Assembly: GCA_902782305.1 (NCBI GenBank)
Contig: CACZMV010000007.1
Coordinates: 20,580 to 84,579 of the forward strand
Source of the DNA: an uncultured Prevotellaceae bacterium
GTDB lineage: Bacteria > Bacteroidota > Bacteroidia > Bacteroidales > Bacteroidaceae
Direction: 5' to 3'
Length of the DNA stretch: 64,000 bases
Below are positions 16,930 to 24,305 of the stretch, in pieces; position 1 is the first letter of the stretch, and every line of letters begins with the position of its first letter. A program made the position numbers and the translations under genes. The notes beneath the pieces were generated by a model. It worked only from the letters and a program-made list of their open reading frames with translations. It searched no databases and was not told the DNA's origin.

Positions 16930-17470
16930 TGATATTGCCCACTTCGATTGGGAAGCAGCATTGCCTTTGCTCTCAGAACAGCGTCGCGAACAAACGTTGA
17001 AGTTTAAACATTTGTTGGGGCGCAAGACGTGTGCTGCTGCCTATCTCTTGTTGTGCGAAGCCTTGCGCAAGGAATATGGTATTACAGAGAAGCCTATTTT
17101 TGAATATGGCATACATGGCAAGCCGTTTATCATAGGCTATCCTGACATCCACTTTAACATCAGCCATTGCAGGGAAGCAGTCTTGTGTGTGGTATCTTCC
17201 AGACCAGTGGGCGTGGATGTGGAATCCATCCGTTCCTATAAGGATAGCTTGGTGGAATACACTATGAATCCTCAAGAGATAGCCAAGATTAATCAGGCTC
17301 CACGTCCTGAGGTGGAGTTCGTCCGTTTTTGGACGATGAAGGAGGCGGTGTTGAAATTGTCTGGCGAAGGCATCAGCAAAGACCTGAAAACGGTGTTGAC
17401 AGGTCAGGAACAGATAGAAACCCAGGTGAATATGGAGAAAAACTACATATATTCTATCATATATGGATAA
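16913..17470 (+). CDS. 4'-phosphopantetheinyl transferase superfamily protein
   Basis: Starting at the ATG at 16913 (AAGGCAGAG just upstream, inside the rmuC end) gives 185 residues. It has the Sfp/AcpT-type motifs: PDIHFNISHC (about 82-91), the Mg2+-binding VGVDVESI (about 103-110) and FWTMKEAVLKLSGEGI (about 142-157). It transfers phosphopantetheine from CoA to a carrier-protein serine. The carrier is not in this window, so acyl carrier protein activation is only the likeliest role. The 17-base overlap suggests translational coupling to rmuC. Confidence 0.88.
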   Translation: MVYLNDDIAHFDWEAALPLLSEQRREQTLKFKHLLGRKTCAAAYLLLCEALRKEYGITEKPIFEYGIHGKPFIIGYPDIHFNISHCREAVLCVVSSRPVGVDVESIRSYKDSLVEYTMNPQEIAKINQAPRPEVEFVRFWTMKEAVLKLSGEGISKDLKTVLTGQEQIETQVNMEKNYIYSIIYG

Positions 17471-17477
17471 TTTTTTG

Positions 17478-17485
17478 TACCTTTG
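17478..17485 (+). promoter_or_regulatory. -7 box (TACCTTTG) before the zinc metallopeptidase gene
   Basis: TACCTTTG, 31 bases before the ATG at 17517, giving the metallopeptidase-surE-lpxB-DUF5020 group a promoter of its own. Confidence 0.6.
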
Positions 17486-17516
17486 AACGCAAAATGAACC
17501 CCTAAATATTAAGACT

Positions 17517-18389
17517 ATGAATCTAGAAGGAAGACGCGAAAGCTCAAATGTAGAAGACCGTCGTGGTATGGGCGGTGGCAAAAAAGCTGGTTTGGCTGGT
17601 ATTGGTGGTGTGATTATTGCAATGGCAATAGCCTACTTTACTGGTGGCAATCCGTTGGAGGCTGGCATTCAAGCAGCCCAGCAGAATTTTGGTCCCAATA
17701 CAGAAGTTAGCGAAGAACAGCGTGAGTTTACTGATGAGGAACAGGAACTGGCTACTTTCTCGACTCAGATTCTTGCTGGTACAGAAGATGTGTGGGAAGA
17801 AATCTTCAAGGAGAACGAGATGCAGTATGAGCCTCCCACGATGGTGCTCTATACCGATGGCACACAGACAGCCTGTGGACAGGGTTCTGCAGCTATGGGA
17901 CCGTTCTATTGTTCTGGCGACCAGAAGCTGTACATCGACCTCTCGTTCTTTACCACGATGAAACAACACTTAGGTGCTGATGGCGACTTTGCCTATGCTT
18001 ATGTCATTGCCCATGAGGTAGGTCATCATGTGGAATATCAGACAGGTATTCTTCAGGATGTTCACGAGAAAATGGCCCGACTCAGTCAGGCTGAGGCCAA
18101 CAAGTTGAGTGTTCGTCTGGAATTGCTGGCCGATTTCTATGCAGGTGTTTGGGCTCATCATGACAACGAACGCTTTGGCTCACTGGAAGATGGCGACATA
18201 GAGGAGGCTATTTATTGTGCTCAAGTTATTGGCGACGACTATCTGCAGAAGAAGGCTCGTGGCTATGCGGTGCCAGAGTCGTTCAATCATGGCACCTCAA
18301 AACAGCGCATGAAGTGGTTCAAGCGTGGCTTGGAAACGGGCGATGTGTCACAGGGTAATACCTTCGAATGTTCTGACGATGAGCTCTAG
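17517..18389 (+). CDS. Neutral zinc metallopeptidase, YpfJ-like
   Basis: The 290-residue protein matches the YpfJ/KPN_02809 family. The N-terminus MNLEGRRESSNVEDRRGMGGG is typical and is followed by one membrane helix (about 23-42). The zinc-binding HEVGHHVEYQTG lies at about 166-177. The downstream LLADFYAGVWAHHDNE supplies the third ligand region. It should be a membrane-anchored protease facing the periplasm; substrates are not known. The end of the gene overlaps the surE start by 11 bases. Confidence 0.9.
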   Translation: MNLEGRRESSNVEDRRGMGGGKKAGLAGIGGVIIAMAIAYFTGGNPLEAGIQAAQQNFGPNTEVSEEQREFTDEEQELATFSTQILAGTEDVWEEIFKENEMQYEPPTMVLYTDGTQTACGQGSAAMGPFYCSGDQKLYIDLSFFTTMKQHLGADGDFAYAYVIAHEVGHHVEYQTGILQDVHEKMARLSQAEANKLSVRLELLADFYAGVWAHHDNERFGSLEDGDIEEAIYCAQVIGDDYLQKKARGYAVPESFNHGTSKQRMKWFKRGLETGDVSQGNTFECSDDEL

Positions 18390-19143
18390 ACCTCTGATAT
18401 TGATTTCAAATGATGATGGTTATCATGCCAAGGGCATTAACTGTCTGATAGAGTGGGTGCGCAACTTTGGCGATGTCATTGTGTGTGCTCCAGAACGGGC
18501 ACGCAGTGGTTTTGCTTGTGCCTTCTCTGCCACCACTCCGTTGACGCTGAAACTGCGTCGCAAGCAGGATGGGGTAGAAGTGTGGTCGTGCAATGGTACC
18601 CCTGTGGATTGTGTGAAGATGGCGTTGGCTGAACTATGCCCACGCAAGCCCGACCTTGTGATTGGTGGCATCAATCATGGCGACAATGCCTCTGTCAATA
18701 TCCATTATAGTGGTACGATGGGCATCACGATGGAGGGTTGCATGAAGTATATTCCCTCTGTGGCCTTCTCGCTTTGTGACTATCGCGACGATGCCGACTT
18801 CGAACCCATGCGCCCGTATGTCTGTCAGATGGTGCAGCGTGTGTTGAAAGAAGGTTTGCCCTTGGGCGTTTGCCTGAACATCAACTTCCCCTTGCGTGCT
18901 CAGTTCAAGGGCATCAAGGTTTGTCGTATGGCTAAGGGCACATGGAGCAACGAGGTGACTCGCTGCCACCATCCGCGAGGCTACGACTATTGGTGGATGG
19001 TGGGCACCTATACGAATGATGAGCCTGACGCAGAAGATACAGACAACTGGGCCTTGAATCATGGATATATAGCCATCACTCCTACGCAGATCGATGTGAC
19101 TGCCTATGAGATGTTGGCTAAGATGAAAGATTGGGAGCAATGA
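18379..19143 (+). CDS. surE: 5'/3'-nucleotidase SurE
   Basis: I use the ATG at 18379 (254 residues), which overlaps the metallopeptidase gene by 11 bases. SurE motifs are complete: the metal-binding NDDGYHAKGI near the N-terminus, CAPERARSGFACA, GGINHGDNASVNIHYSGTMG and the MEG helix. It is a divalent-metal-dependent phosphatase acting on nucleoside monophosphates, implicated in stationary-phase survival. Its stop codon overlaps the lpxB start (ATGA), so the two are translationally coupled. Confidence 0.93.
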   Translation: MSSRPLILISNDDGYHAKGINCLIEWVRNFGDVIVCAPERARSGFACAFSATTPLTLKLRRKQDGVEVWSCNGTPVDCVKMALAELCPRKPDLVIGGINHGDNASVNIHYSGTMGITMEGCMKYIPSVAFSLCDYRDDADFEPMRPYVCQMVQRVLKEGLPLGVCLNINFPLRAQFKGIKVCRMAKGTWSNEVTRCHHPRGYDYWWMVGTYTNDEPDAEDTDNWALNHGYIAITPTQIDVTAYEMLAKMKDWEQ

Positions 19144-20264
19144 AGTATTATCTGATAGCAGGCGAGGCGAGTGGCGATCTGCATGCCTCACACTTGATGC
19201 AGGCTCTAAAGCAGCAAGACCCTCAGGCTGAGTTCCGCTTCTTTGGGGGCGACTTGATGACTGCTGTTGGGGGCACTCGTGTGAAGCATTATCGCGAATT
19301 GGCTTATATGGGTTTCATTCCTGTGCTGTTGCACTTGCGCACCATTCTTCGTAATATGAAGATGTGTAAGCAGGACATCAGCCAGTGGAAGCCTGATGTG
19401 GTTATCCTCGTCGACTATCCAGGTTTTAACCTGAAGATAGCCCAGTATGTAAAGGCCAATCGTATCTGTCCTGTCTATTATTACATCTCGCCCAAGATAT
19501 GGGCTTGGAAGGAGTATCGCATCAAGAATATCAAGCGCGATGTGGATGAGCTTTTCTCCATCCTGCCTTTCGAGATTGAGTTCTTTGAACAGAAGCATCA
19601 CTATCCCATCCACTATGTGGGCAATCCTACAGCACAGGAGGTTATTGCGTTTCTCGCCAATGAGAAATTAGAAATGAGAAATGAGAAATGGGATAAGCCC
19701 GTGATTGCCCTTTTGGCTGGTTCACGCAAACAGGAAATCAAGGACAATCTGCCTGCTATGATTCAGGCTACTGCCCACTTGGCTGATCGTTACGACTTGG
19801 TGTTGGCAGGTGCGCCTTCTATCGAGCCTGACTATTATGCCCAGTTCCTTGAAGGCAGTGCTGTCCGCTTGGTAATGAACGAGACGTATTCGTTATTGGC
19901 TCATGCTACTGCAGCCCTTGTAACCAGTGGTACTGCCACGCTGGAAACCTGCATGTTCCGTGTGCCTCAGGTAGTATGTTATGAAACGCCATTGCCCCAG
20001 CTGATAGGTTTCCTGAAGCGCCATATCCTGAAGGTGAAATATGTGTCGCTGGTTAACCTGATTGCCAATCGTGAGGTGGTTCGCGAATTGGTGGCTGAAA
20101 CGTTCAGCGTCGATAATATCCGTCGCGAGTTAGAGGCTATTCTTCCCAATGGTGCGAAGCGCCAGCAGATGCTCAGCGACTATGAGGAAGTACATCGCCT
20201 TTTGGGTGATAGCAAGGCTGCAGATGAGGCTGCACGACAAATGATAAACCTTTTAAAACATTAA
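19140..20264 (+). CDS. lpxB: Lipid-A-disaccharide synthase LpxB
   Basis: The protein has 374 residues from the ATG at 19140. It condenses UDP-diacylglucosamine with lipid X in lipid A synthesis at the inner membrane. Motifs: AGEASGDLHASHLMQAL at the N-terminus, YYISPKIWAWKEYR, HYVGNPTAQEV, LLAGSRKQEI and TSGTATLETCMFRVPQVV. The start overlaps the surE stop (ATGA). An unusual stretch NEKLEMRNEKWDK between NPTAQEV and LLAGSRKQEI is encoded by a four-unit 7-bp tandem array (19661-19688), the same heptamer found beside the rmuC promoter. It probably lies in a surface loop, so the enzyme is likely functional. Confidence 0.94.
   Translation: MKYYLIAGEASGDLHASHLMQALKQQDPQAEFRFFGGDLMTAVGGTRVKHYRELAYMGFIPVLLHLRTILRNMKMCKQDISQWKPDVVILVDYPGFNLKIAQYVKANRICPVYYYISPKIWAWKEYRIKNIKRDVDELFSILPFEIEFFEQKHHYPIHYVGNPTAQEVIAFLANEKLEMRNEKWDKPVIALLAGSRKQEIKDNLPAMIQATAHLADRYDLVLAGAPSIEPDYYAQFLEGSAVRLVMNETYSLLAHATAALVTSGTATLETCMFRVPQVVCYETPLPQLIGFLKRHILKVKYVSLVNLIANREVVRELVAETFSVDNIRRELEAILPNGAKRQQMLSDYEEVHRLLGDSKAADEAARQMINLLKH
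19661..19688. repeat. 7-bp-period tandem array inside lpxB
   Basis: Four consecutive heptamers TGAGAAA, TTAGAAA, TGAGAAA, TGAGAAA. The array does not break the frame. Confidence 0.8.
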
Positions 20265-20270
20265 TAAACA

Positions 20271-20981
20271 ATGAGAAAATTTATTCTTTCAATCCTGGGC
20301 CTGACTTTCGTAACGATGGTCAGTGCACAGAACATTCAGTTGCACTACGACTTTGGTCGTAACATTTACACGGGTGAAGAGGCTGGTCGCGCAAAGGTGA
20401 CTGTAACCCTCGAGCAGTTTAAGGCTGACAAGTGGGGTTCGTGGTACTATTTCGTGGATGTCGATATGAGTAGTCATTTCGTTGAGAGTGCCTATACGGA
20501 GATTTCGCGTGAGTTCAATCTGGGCAAGCAGTCGCCCTTTGCTGCTCATGTTGAGTACGATGGCGGCTTGAGTCGTACGGGTAGTTTCCAGCAGGCTGGA
20601 CTTATTGGTGCTGCCTACAATGGACACACTGCCGATTTCTCCAAGACATGGTCTGTGCAGGCGCTCTACAAGCAGTTCTTCAAGAGTTACGATAACACCC
20701 ACTCTTATGCCAGCGTCCAGTTGACGGGTGTGTGGGGCTTGAACTTCTTCAATAACAAGTTGCGCTTTGCTGGCTTCATCGATTTCTGGCGTGGTGAGAA
20801 AGCCAATGGTCATGGATGTCTGGTCATCCTCTCTGAGCCTCAGTTGTGGTATAACTTCACTGAGCACTTCAGCGTAGGTACTGAATGGGAGTTCAGCAAC
20901 AACTTCGTCTATAATGCAGACCCCACCAGCGACAAGACCTTCTTCTGGAATCCCACGCTGGCTGTTAAGTGGAATTTCTAA
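20271..20981 (+). CDS. DUF5020 family outer-membrane protein
   Basis: The 236-residue protein has a signal peptide (1-19, VSAQ) and regularly alternating strands ending in the aromatic WNPTLAVKWNF, as in outer-membrane beta-barrels. The opening QNIQLHYDFGRNIYTGEEAGRA is characteristic of DUF5020, a Bacteroidetes family that resembles the Tsx nucleoside channel. The substrate is not known; a nucleoside or small-molecule channel is inference. It is the last gene of the plus-strand run, 6 bases after lpxB. Confidence 0.85.
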   Translation: MRKFILSILGLTFVTMVSAQNIQLHYDFGRNIYTGEEAGRAKVTVTLEQFKADKWGSWYYFVDVDMSSHFVESAYTEISREFNLGKQSPFAAHVEYDGGLSRTGSFQQAGLIGAAYNGHTADFSKTWSVQALYKQFFKSYDNTHSYASVQLTGVWGLNFFNNKLRFAGFIDFWRGEKANGHGCLVILSEPQLWYNFTEHFSVGTEWEFSNNFVYNADPTSDKTFFWNPTLAVKWNF

Positions 20982-21006
20982 ATCATCTTTAGAAATTTTA
21001 TTTTTT

Positions 21007-21092
21007 AAATTTTGCTGCCACCCTGCCATCAAATGGCGTTAAACGCCCTGTTTAAAGGAAAAATTGGTGGTAGCAGGGTGGCGGTAAAATTT
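21007..21092. repeat. Large imperfect intergenic palindrome
   Basis: The arms 21007-21028 and 21071-21092 are inverted copies (19 of 22 bases match, core GCCACCCTGC / GCAGGGTGGC). Inside lies a smaller hairpin, GGCGTTAAACGCC. The gene-free interval 20982-21369 between convergent genes holds this palindrome, then short echoes (ATACTCC twice, GGGTTATT three times), then the direct repeat at 21320-21358. No gene is visible. Confidence 0.75.
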
Positions 21093-21319
21093 CTTTTTGG
21101 ACTTTTTCAGAATACTCCGATACTATTTTTCATTTCTATCGGACTAATTTTGTTTTCTTTCGGAGTATTTCAGGATACTCCGGAAGTGTTTCTTAATAAG
21201 GTCGGGTTATTTATCAATAATGCTGGGTTATTTCAGAATAATGCCGGGTTATTGATTATCCCAAACAGTATTATGTTTACTATTGTTCGTTGTTTTGAAA
21301 TGCGTTTGAATTTGCGTAC

Positions 21320-21358
21320 AGGCGCACAGTCGTTTGCCTGTAGGCACACAATCATTTG
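21320..21358. repeat. Direct repeat, 17 bp, two copies at 22-bp period
   Basis: AGGCGCACAGTCGTTTG (21320) and AGGCACACAATCATTTG (21342) match at 14 of 17 positions. The left copy together with TACAGGC/GCCTGTA can also form a hairpin downstream of the CatA-like gene, without a T tract. Confidence 0.6.
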
Positions 21359-21369
21359 ATTTGTTTCCA

Positions 21370-22053
21370 TTAAATTGTATTGATTGTCTTTTGCAGCTCT
21401 TCCAGAAATCGGGCAGCGTGCTTGCCGTCCATCTGGGCGTGATGAAATTGGAAGGAGATGGGTAAGGTCGTCTTCAACCAGCCTTTACGATAGCGGCCCC
21501 AGGCCAGGAAGGGATTGGTGAAGATGCCGCTGTATTGGTTGACGATGCTGTCGAGCTCCGTACCAGTCACTGCCGATGTGCCGACTATCACGGCTTCGTC
21601 ATCCAGGATGTCCTGACACGTTTCGCTGATAGTCTTTGTCAGGTGCATGTAGTTGGCATTAAACGCTTCCAGGTCGTCGGTGACGGCAACGTCGCAGAAA
21701 CTGAGTCCGCCTTTGACGTTATCCGCTATCACGTTGATGGCCATGCGGTCGTATTTATACAGTTTCCATCCCATTCCCGACGTACCGTCGCCCGCTCGAA
21801 CTAGTTCGCTTGCCCCAGCAAGAACCCGTAGCCTTTGGGGCAACATGTAAAACTCCTCTATCCCTGAAGCAGCCGTGCCGATGCACCAGCACAGCAGCAT
21901 ATTGAATTTCATACCGCGCCTACGACTTACCTTAAGCAGTCGCGTCACGTCGAAGGTCTTTGTGAGTGTCACCATCGGCATAGGCGACTTTGTCCACAAC
22001 TCGAAGGCGATGGCCCTGTTGGTATCCTTGGGATTGATTTCCTGTTTCATCAC
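21370..22053 (-). CDS. CatA-like acyltransferase (chloramphenicol acetyltransferase family)
   Basis: The 227-residue protein has the type A chloramphenicol acetyltransferase fold signature. The catalytic HHAQMDG motif lies near the C-terminus in FQFHHAQMDGKHAARFLEELQ, matching HHxxxDGxH. The conserved N-terminal region (MPMVTLTKTFDVTRLLK, KFNMLLCWCI) is also present. Residues around the chloramphenicol pocket cannot be judged by eye, and many Bacteroidetes members of this family acylate unknown acceptors, so resistance should not be assumed. The start overlaps the stop of the GNAT-PNPOx fusion gene (ATGA), indicating coupled translation. Confidence 0.85.
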   Translation of the reverse strand: MMKQEINPKDTNRAIAFELWTKSPMPMVTLTKTFDVTRLLKVSRRRGMKFNMLLCWCIGTAASGIEEFYMLPQRLRVLAGASELVRAGDGTSGMGWKLYKYDRMAINVIADNVKGGLSFCDVAVTDDLEAFNANYMHLTKTISETCQDILDDEAVIVGTSAVTGTELDSIVNQYSGIFTNPFLAWGRYRKGWLKTTLPISFQFHHAQMDGKHAARFLEELQKTINTI

Positions 22054-23393
22054 TCAATTACAAAACTGCGTGGATAAAAATCGCTATAGAATCGACCATC
22101 GGTGGCGGTAAACTTCAGAACGCAGTAGTTCGGGTCGGTTACACCACCAGTATAGTACTGCTCGTCGCCATTACGCCAGATCATCTCCTTACTCTTGGCA
22201 TCCGTCAGCACTTCCATCGTACCTCTCAACATCATACCCTTGAAACCCTCGGCATCACAGAAATAGATCGAGGCCTTGGGGTTAGCCTTGTATTGAACTA
22301 CACGGAGAGAGAAGGTATTGGTGGTGAAATAGAACGTCTTGATGCCCTCGCGTTTGCGTGGCTTCAGCATGGCCTTGGTCCAAGGAAAACCTTCGTGGTC
22401 TACTGACGAGATATAAGCGATGGGCTGTTTGTCGGCCATCTGTGCAATGAGTTCTTTAACGCCAGCCAAAGCGGGATTAGCATTCATCGCTTCATCGTTA
22501 TTCACATCCAGCGTTTGGCGCCAACGCTTAAGCTGGGGAAAATACGATTTCATCATGCCGATGTATTCCTCTTTGGTAATAGGTTTTTCTAACCCTTCAT
22601 TTACAGCATTTACAAATTGAGCACAATGCTCAATCATCTCGTCCATGGTGTATTCCTGCAGGAACTTCCCATCCTTGTAGCAGTATTGGCAGTAGTCGAA
22701 GTTTGTGCTGCCGTCAGCATTCGTGCCGCAATCCTCGATACGGGTCAACGGCATACCGCAACTCTGACAAAATTGAGGCAGTTGTCCTGGCTGGAATGCT
22801 TTTCCCTTCTGAGGGAAGGTGGCTTCGTAAGCCTCGAATGCTTCAGGATTCTCGTCTGCCACGAAATAGCCCTTGGGCGGGCAATAAGTTCCCTCACGAT
22901 TGCCCCAATAGCCAGGTATCAGTTCTTGAGCGAGGAAGTAAGGAACCTCGGCATCGCGAGGCTCTGCATGATAGTGAATATTTATCTTGCTGGCAAGGTC
23001 GAAGCCTGCGTAACGGTAGAACTCGATATTTCCTTCCATTTGCAGAAGACCTATGCCCATCTCCTTGGCCTTTTCTATCGCATATTGCAACAGTTTCAGA
23101 CCATAGCCCTTACGCTTGTAGTCGGGATGAACGCTGATGGGACCGAAAGTCCACGAAGGGAACACCGTTCCATCGTCAAGCGTAATCTCTGCTTTGGAAA
23201 ACATCACATGGCCGATAATTATTCCATTTTCCTCCATCACAAAGTCGAGTTCAGGGATGAAATAGGGGTTTGTTCTATACTGATTGAGCACGTAATGCTC
23301 TGTGCATCCAGGACGATAGACATTCCAGAATGCCTCTCGCGTAAGGTTTTCCACCTCACGATAATCTTTAGGAGTTTCTAATCTGATATTCAT
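22050..23393 (-). CDS. Three-domain fusion: GNAT acetyltransferase, zinc-binding domain, PNPOx-like
   Basis: The 447-residue protein joins three parts. Residues 1-150 are a GNAT domain with the acetyl-CoA loop VHPDYKRKGYGLKLL (88-102). Residues 209-238 carry CQSCGMPL and CQYCYKDG, two CxxC pairs of a small zinc-binding domain, followed by helices. Residues about 308-447 are a pyridoxamine-phosphate-oxidase-like split barrel (AYISSVDHEGFPWTKAML, FYFTTNTFSLRVVQY). These barrels usually bind flavin or F420. The substrate is unknown. A perfect promoter lies upstream, and the CatA-like gene is translationally coupled downstream, so two acyltransferases and a flavin-type barrel are made together. 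Confidence 0.88.
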   Translation of the reverse strand: MNIRLETPKDYREVENLTREAFWNVYRPGCTEHYVLNQYRTNPYFIPELDFVMEENGIIIGHVMFSKAEITLDDGTVFPSWTFGPISVHPDYKRKGYGLKLLQYAIEKAKEMGIGLLQMEGNIEFYRYAGFDLASKINIHYHAEPRDAEVPYFLAQELIPGYWGNREGTYCPPKGYFVADENPEAFEAYEATFPQKGKAFQPGQLPQFCQSCGMPLTRIEDCGTNADGSTNFDYCQYCYKDGKFLQEYTMDEMIEHCAQFVNAVNEGLEKPITKEEYIGMMKSYFPQLKRWRQTLDVNNDEAMNANPALAGVKELIAQMADKQPIAYISSVDHEGFPWTKAMLKPRKREGIKTFYFTTNTFSLRVVQYKANPKASIYFCDAEGFKGMMLRGTMEVLTDAKSKEMIWRNGDEQYYTGGVTDPNYCVLKFTATDGRFYSDFYPRSFVIE

Positions 23394-23422
23394 TTCTTTA
23401 ACTATTTGTCAGTTAGACGCTA

Positions 23423-23454
23423 CAAAGATACAAATAGTTGCAGAGACGACCAAA
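23423..23454 (-). promoter_or_regulatory. Bacteroidetes-type promoter of the GNAT-PNPOx/CatA operon
   Basis: Minus strand TTTG (23451-23454), 20 bp, TATCTTTG (23423-23430), 29 bases before the start codon. Full consensus. Confidence 0.8.
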
Positions 23455-23462
23455 TCGGTTAT

Positions 23463-23494
23463 AAAAAATGCCATCTTTTTTTAGAAGGTGGCAT
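23463..23494 (-). terminator. Terminator of the flippase-pepD-DUF4886 operon
   Basis: On the minus strand ATGCCACCTT pairs with AAGATGGCAT and is followed by six T. The stem includes the last codons and stop of the DUF4886 gene. Confidence 0.8.
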
Positions 23495-24302
23495 ATTGGC
23501 GTATCTGTTGCATGAAGATGGCCTCATGCGCTTCTTGCTGGCAGAGTTTGGCATTTTCCATTGTAATGGTGGAGGGCCAGTATTTGTTGCCATCAACAAT
23601 GCGGCCCGTCAGCATTTCGCACCAAGTACAGGCTGCTGTATAGCGCCCAAGGGTGTAGGAGAGGTGGTAGCCATCGCGATTCAGAATGTCGCCCTTGCGA
23701 TAGCGCATCAGTCGGATGGCGATTCCAGAGGGGATAATCTGGGTGATGTTGGCTTTGGGCACCTCGTTGCGCACGCAGTTCACGATGTCGTTGTACATGC
23801 GCTCCTGGTCGCTGCCATAAATCTCAAACTGGGCATTCTTGAAATTCTTGCTGTAGGCCCACGTCATGTGCCACCAGATTTCCACGTTCTGGTTGGTGCA
23901 TAACAGCTTTACCTGGCGCTGTAGAGTGGGCAGGTTTTTGTAAGAATCAGCAATGCCAGACAGCAAACTGGCTTGCTGGAGGGTGATAATATCCCAAGGC
24001 TCGTCAAGGATGATGCGTTGCAGACTCACCTTTTTCTCCTCTGTCTTCACGCCACCAACCACCTTGCGATAGGCATAGCTGCGACGCGAGGTCTTCAGGT
24101 TGTCTAAGTGCATTTCCAGCGAGCAACCACCGATGTAGGCGTTGCCGATAACCAGCGAATCGCCCTGGGCAGCAGCCAGCTCATAGAGGTATTGCTCTAC
24201 GGCATCCTCGGAAAAGCTGTTGCCAATAGCCAGCACTTTGATGACCTTGCCAGAACAGGGCAAGGTCATCAGTACTAACAATGTGAATATTAATTTCTTC
24301 AT
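23481..24302 (-). CDS. DUF4886 domain protein (SGNH-hydrolase-like)
   Basis: The 273-residue protein has a signal peptide (1-18, CSG). The mature protein opens with KVLAIGNSFSEDAVEQYLYELA, the GNSFS block of DUF4886, which resembles the GDS block of SGNH esterases. Further blocks are GGCSLEMHLDNL, a central ITLQQASLLSGI and, near the C-terminus, DGYHLSYTLGRYTAACTWCEML with a D-x-x-H pair that fits the catalytic Asp/His of SGNH enzymes. A role as a secreted esterase or carbohydrate deacetylase is inference. It starts 3 bases after pepD. Confidence 0.85.
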   Translation of the reverse strand: MKKLIFTLLVLMTLPCSGKVIKVLAIGNSFSEDAVEQYLYELAAAQGDSLVIGNAYIGGCSLEMHLDNLKTSRRSYAYRKVVGGVKTEEKKVSLQRIILDEPWDIITLQQASLLSGIADSYKNLPTLQRQVKLLCTNQNVEIWWHMTWAYSKNFKNAQFEIYGSDQERMYNDIVNCVRNEVPKANITQIIPSGIAIRLMRYRKGDILNRDGYHLSYTLGRYTAACTWCEMLTGRIVDGNKYWPSTITMENAKLCQQEAHEAIFMQQIRQYATF

Positions 24303-24305
24303 TCC

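Noticed and set aside
20982-21359. ORF of 115 codons in the gap after DUF5020
   Set aside because: It is made of the palindromic and direct repeats of the interval (runs of LFQN and LFINN), with no start signal.
21370-22053. CatA-like gene as a chloramphenicol-resistance gene
   Set aside because: The catalytic motif is present but substrate-pocket residues cannot be judged, and it is in a stable-looking operon with the GNAT fusion.
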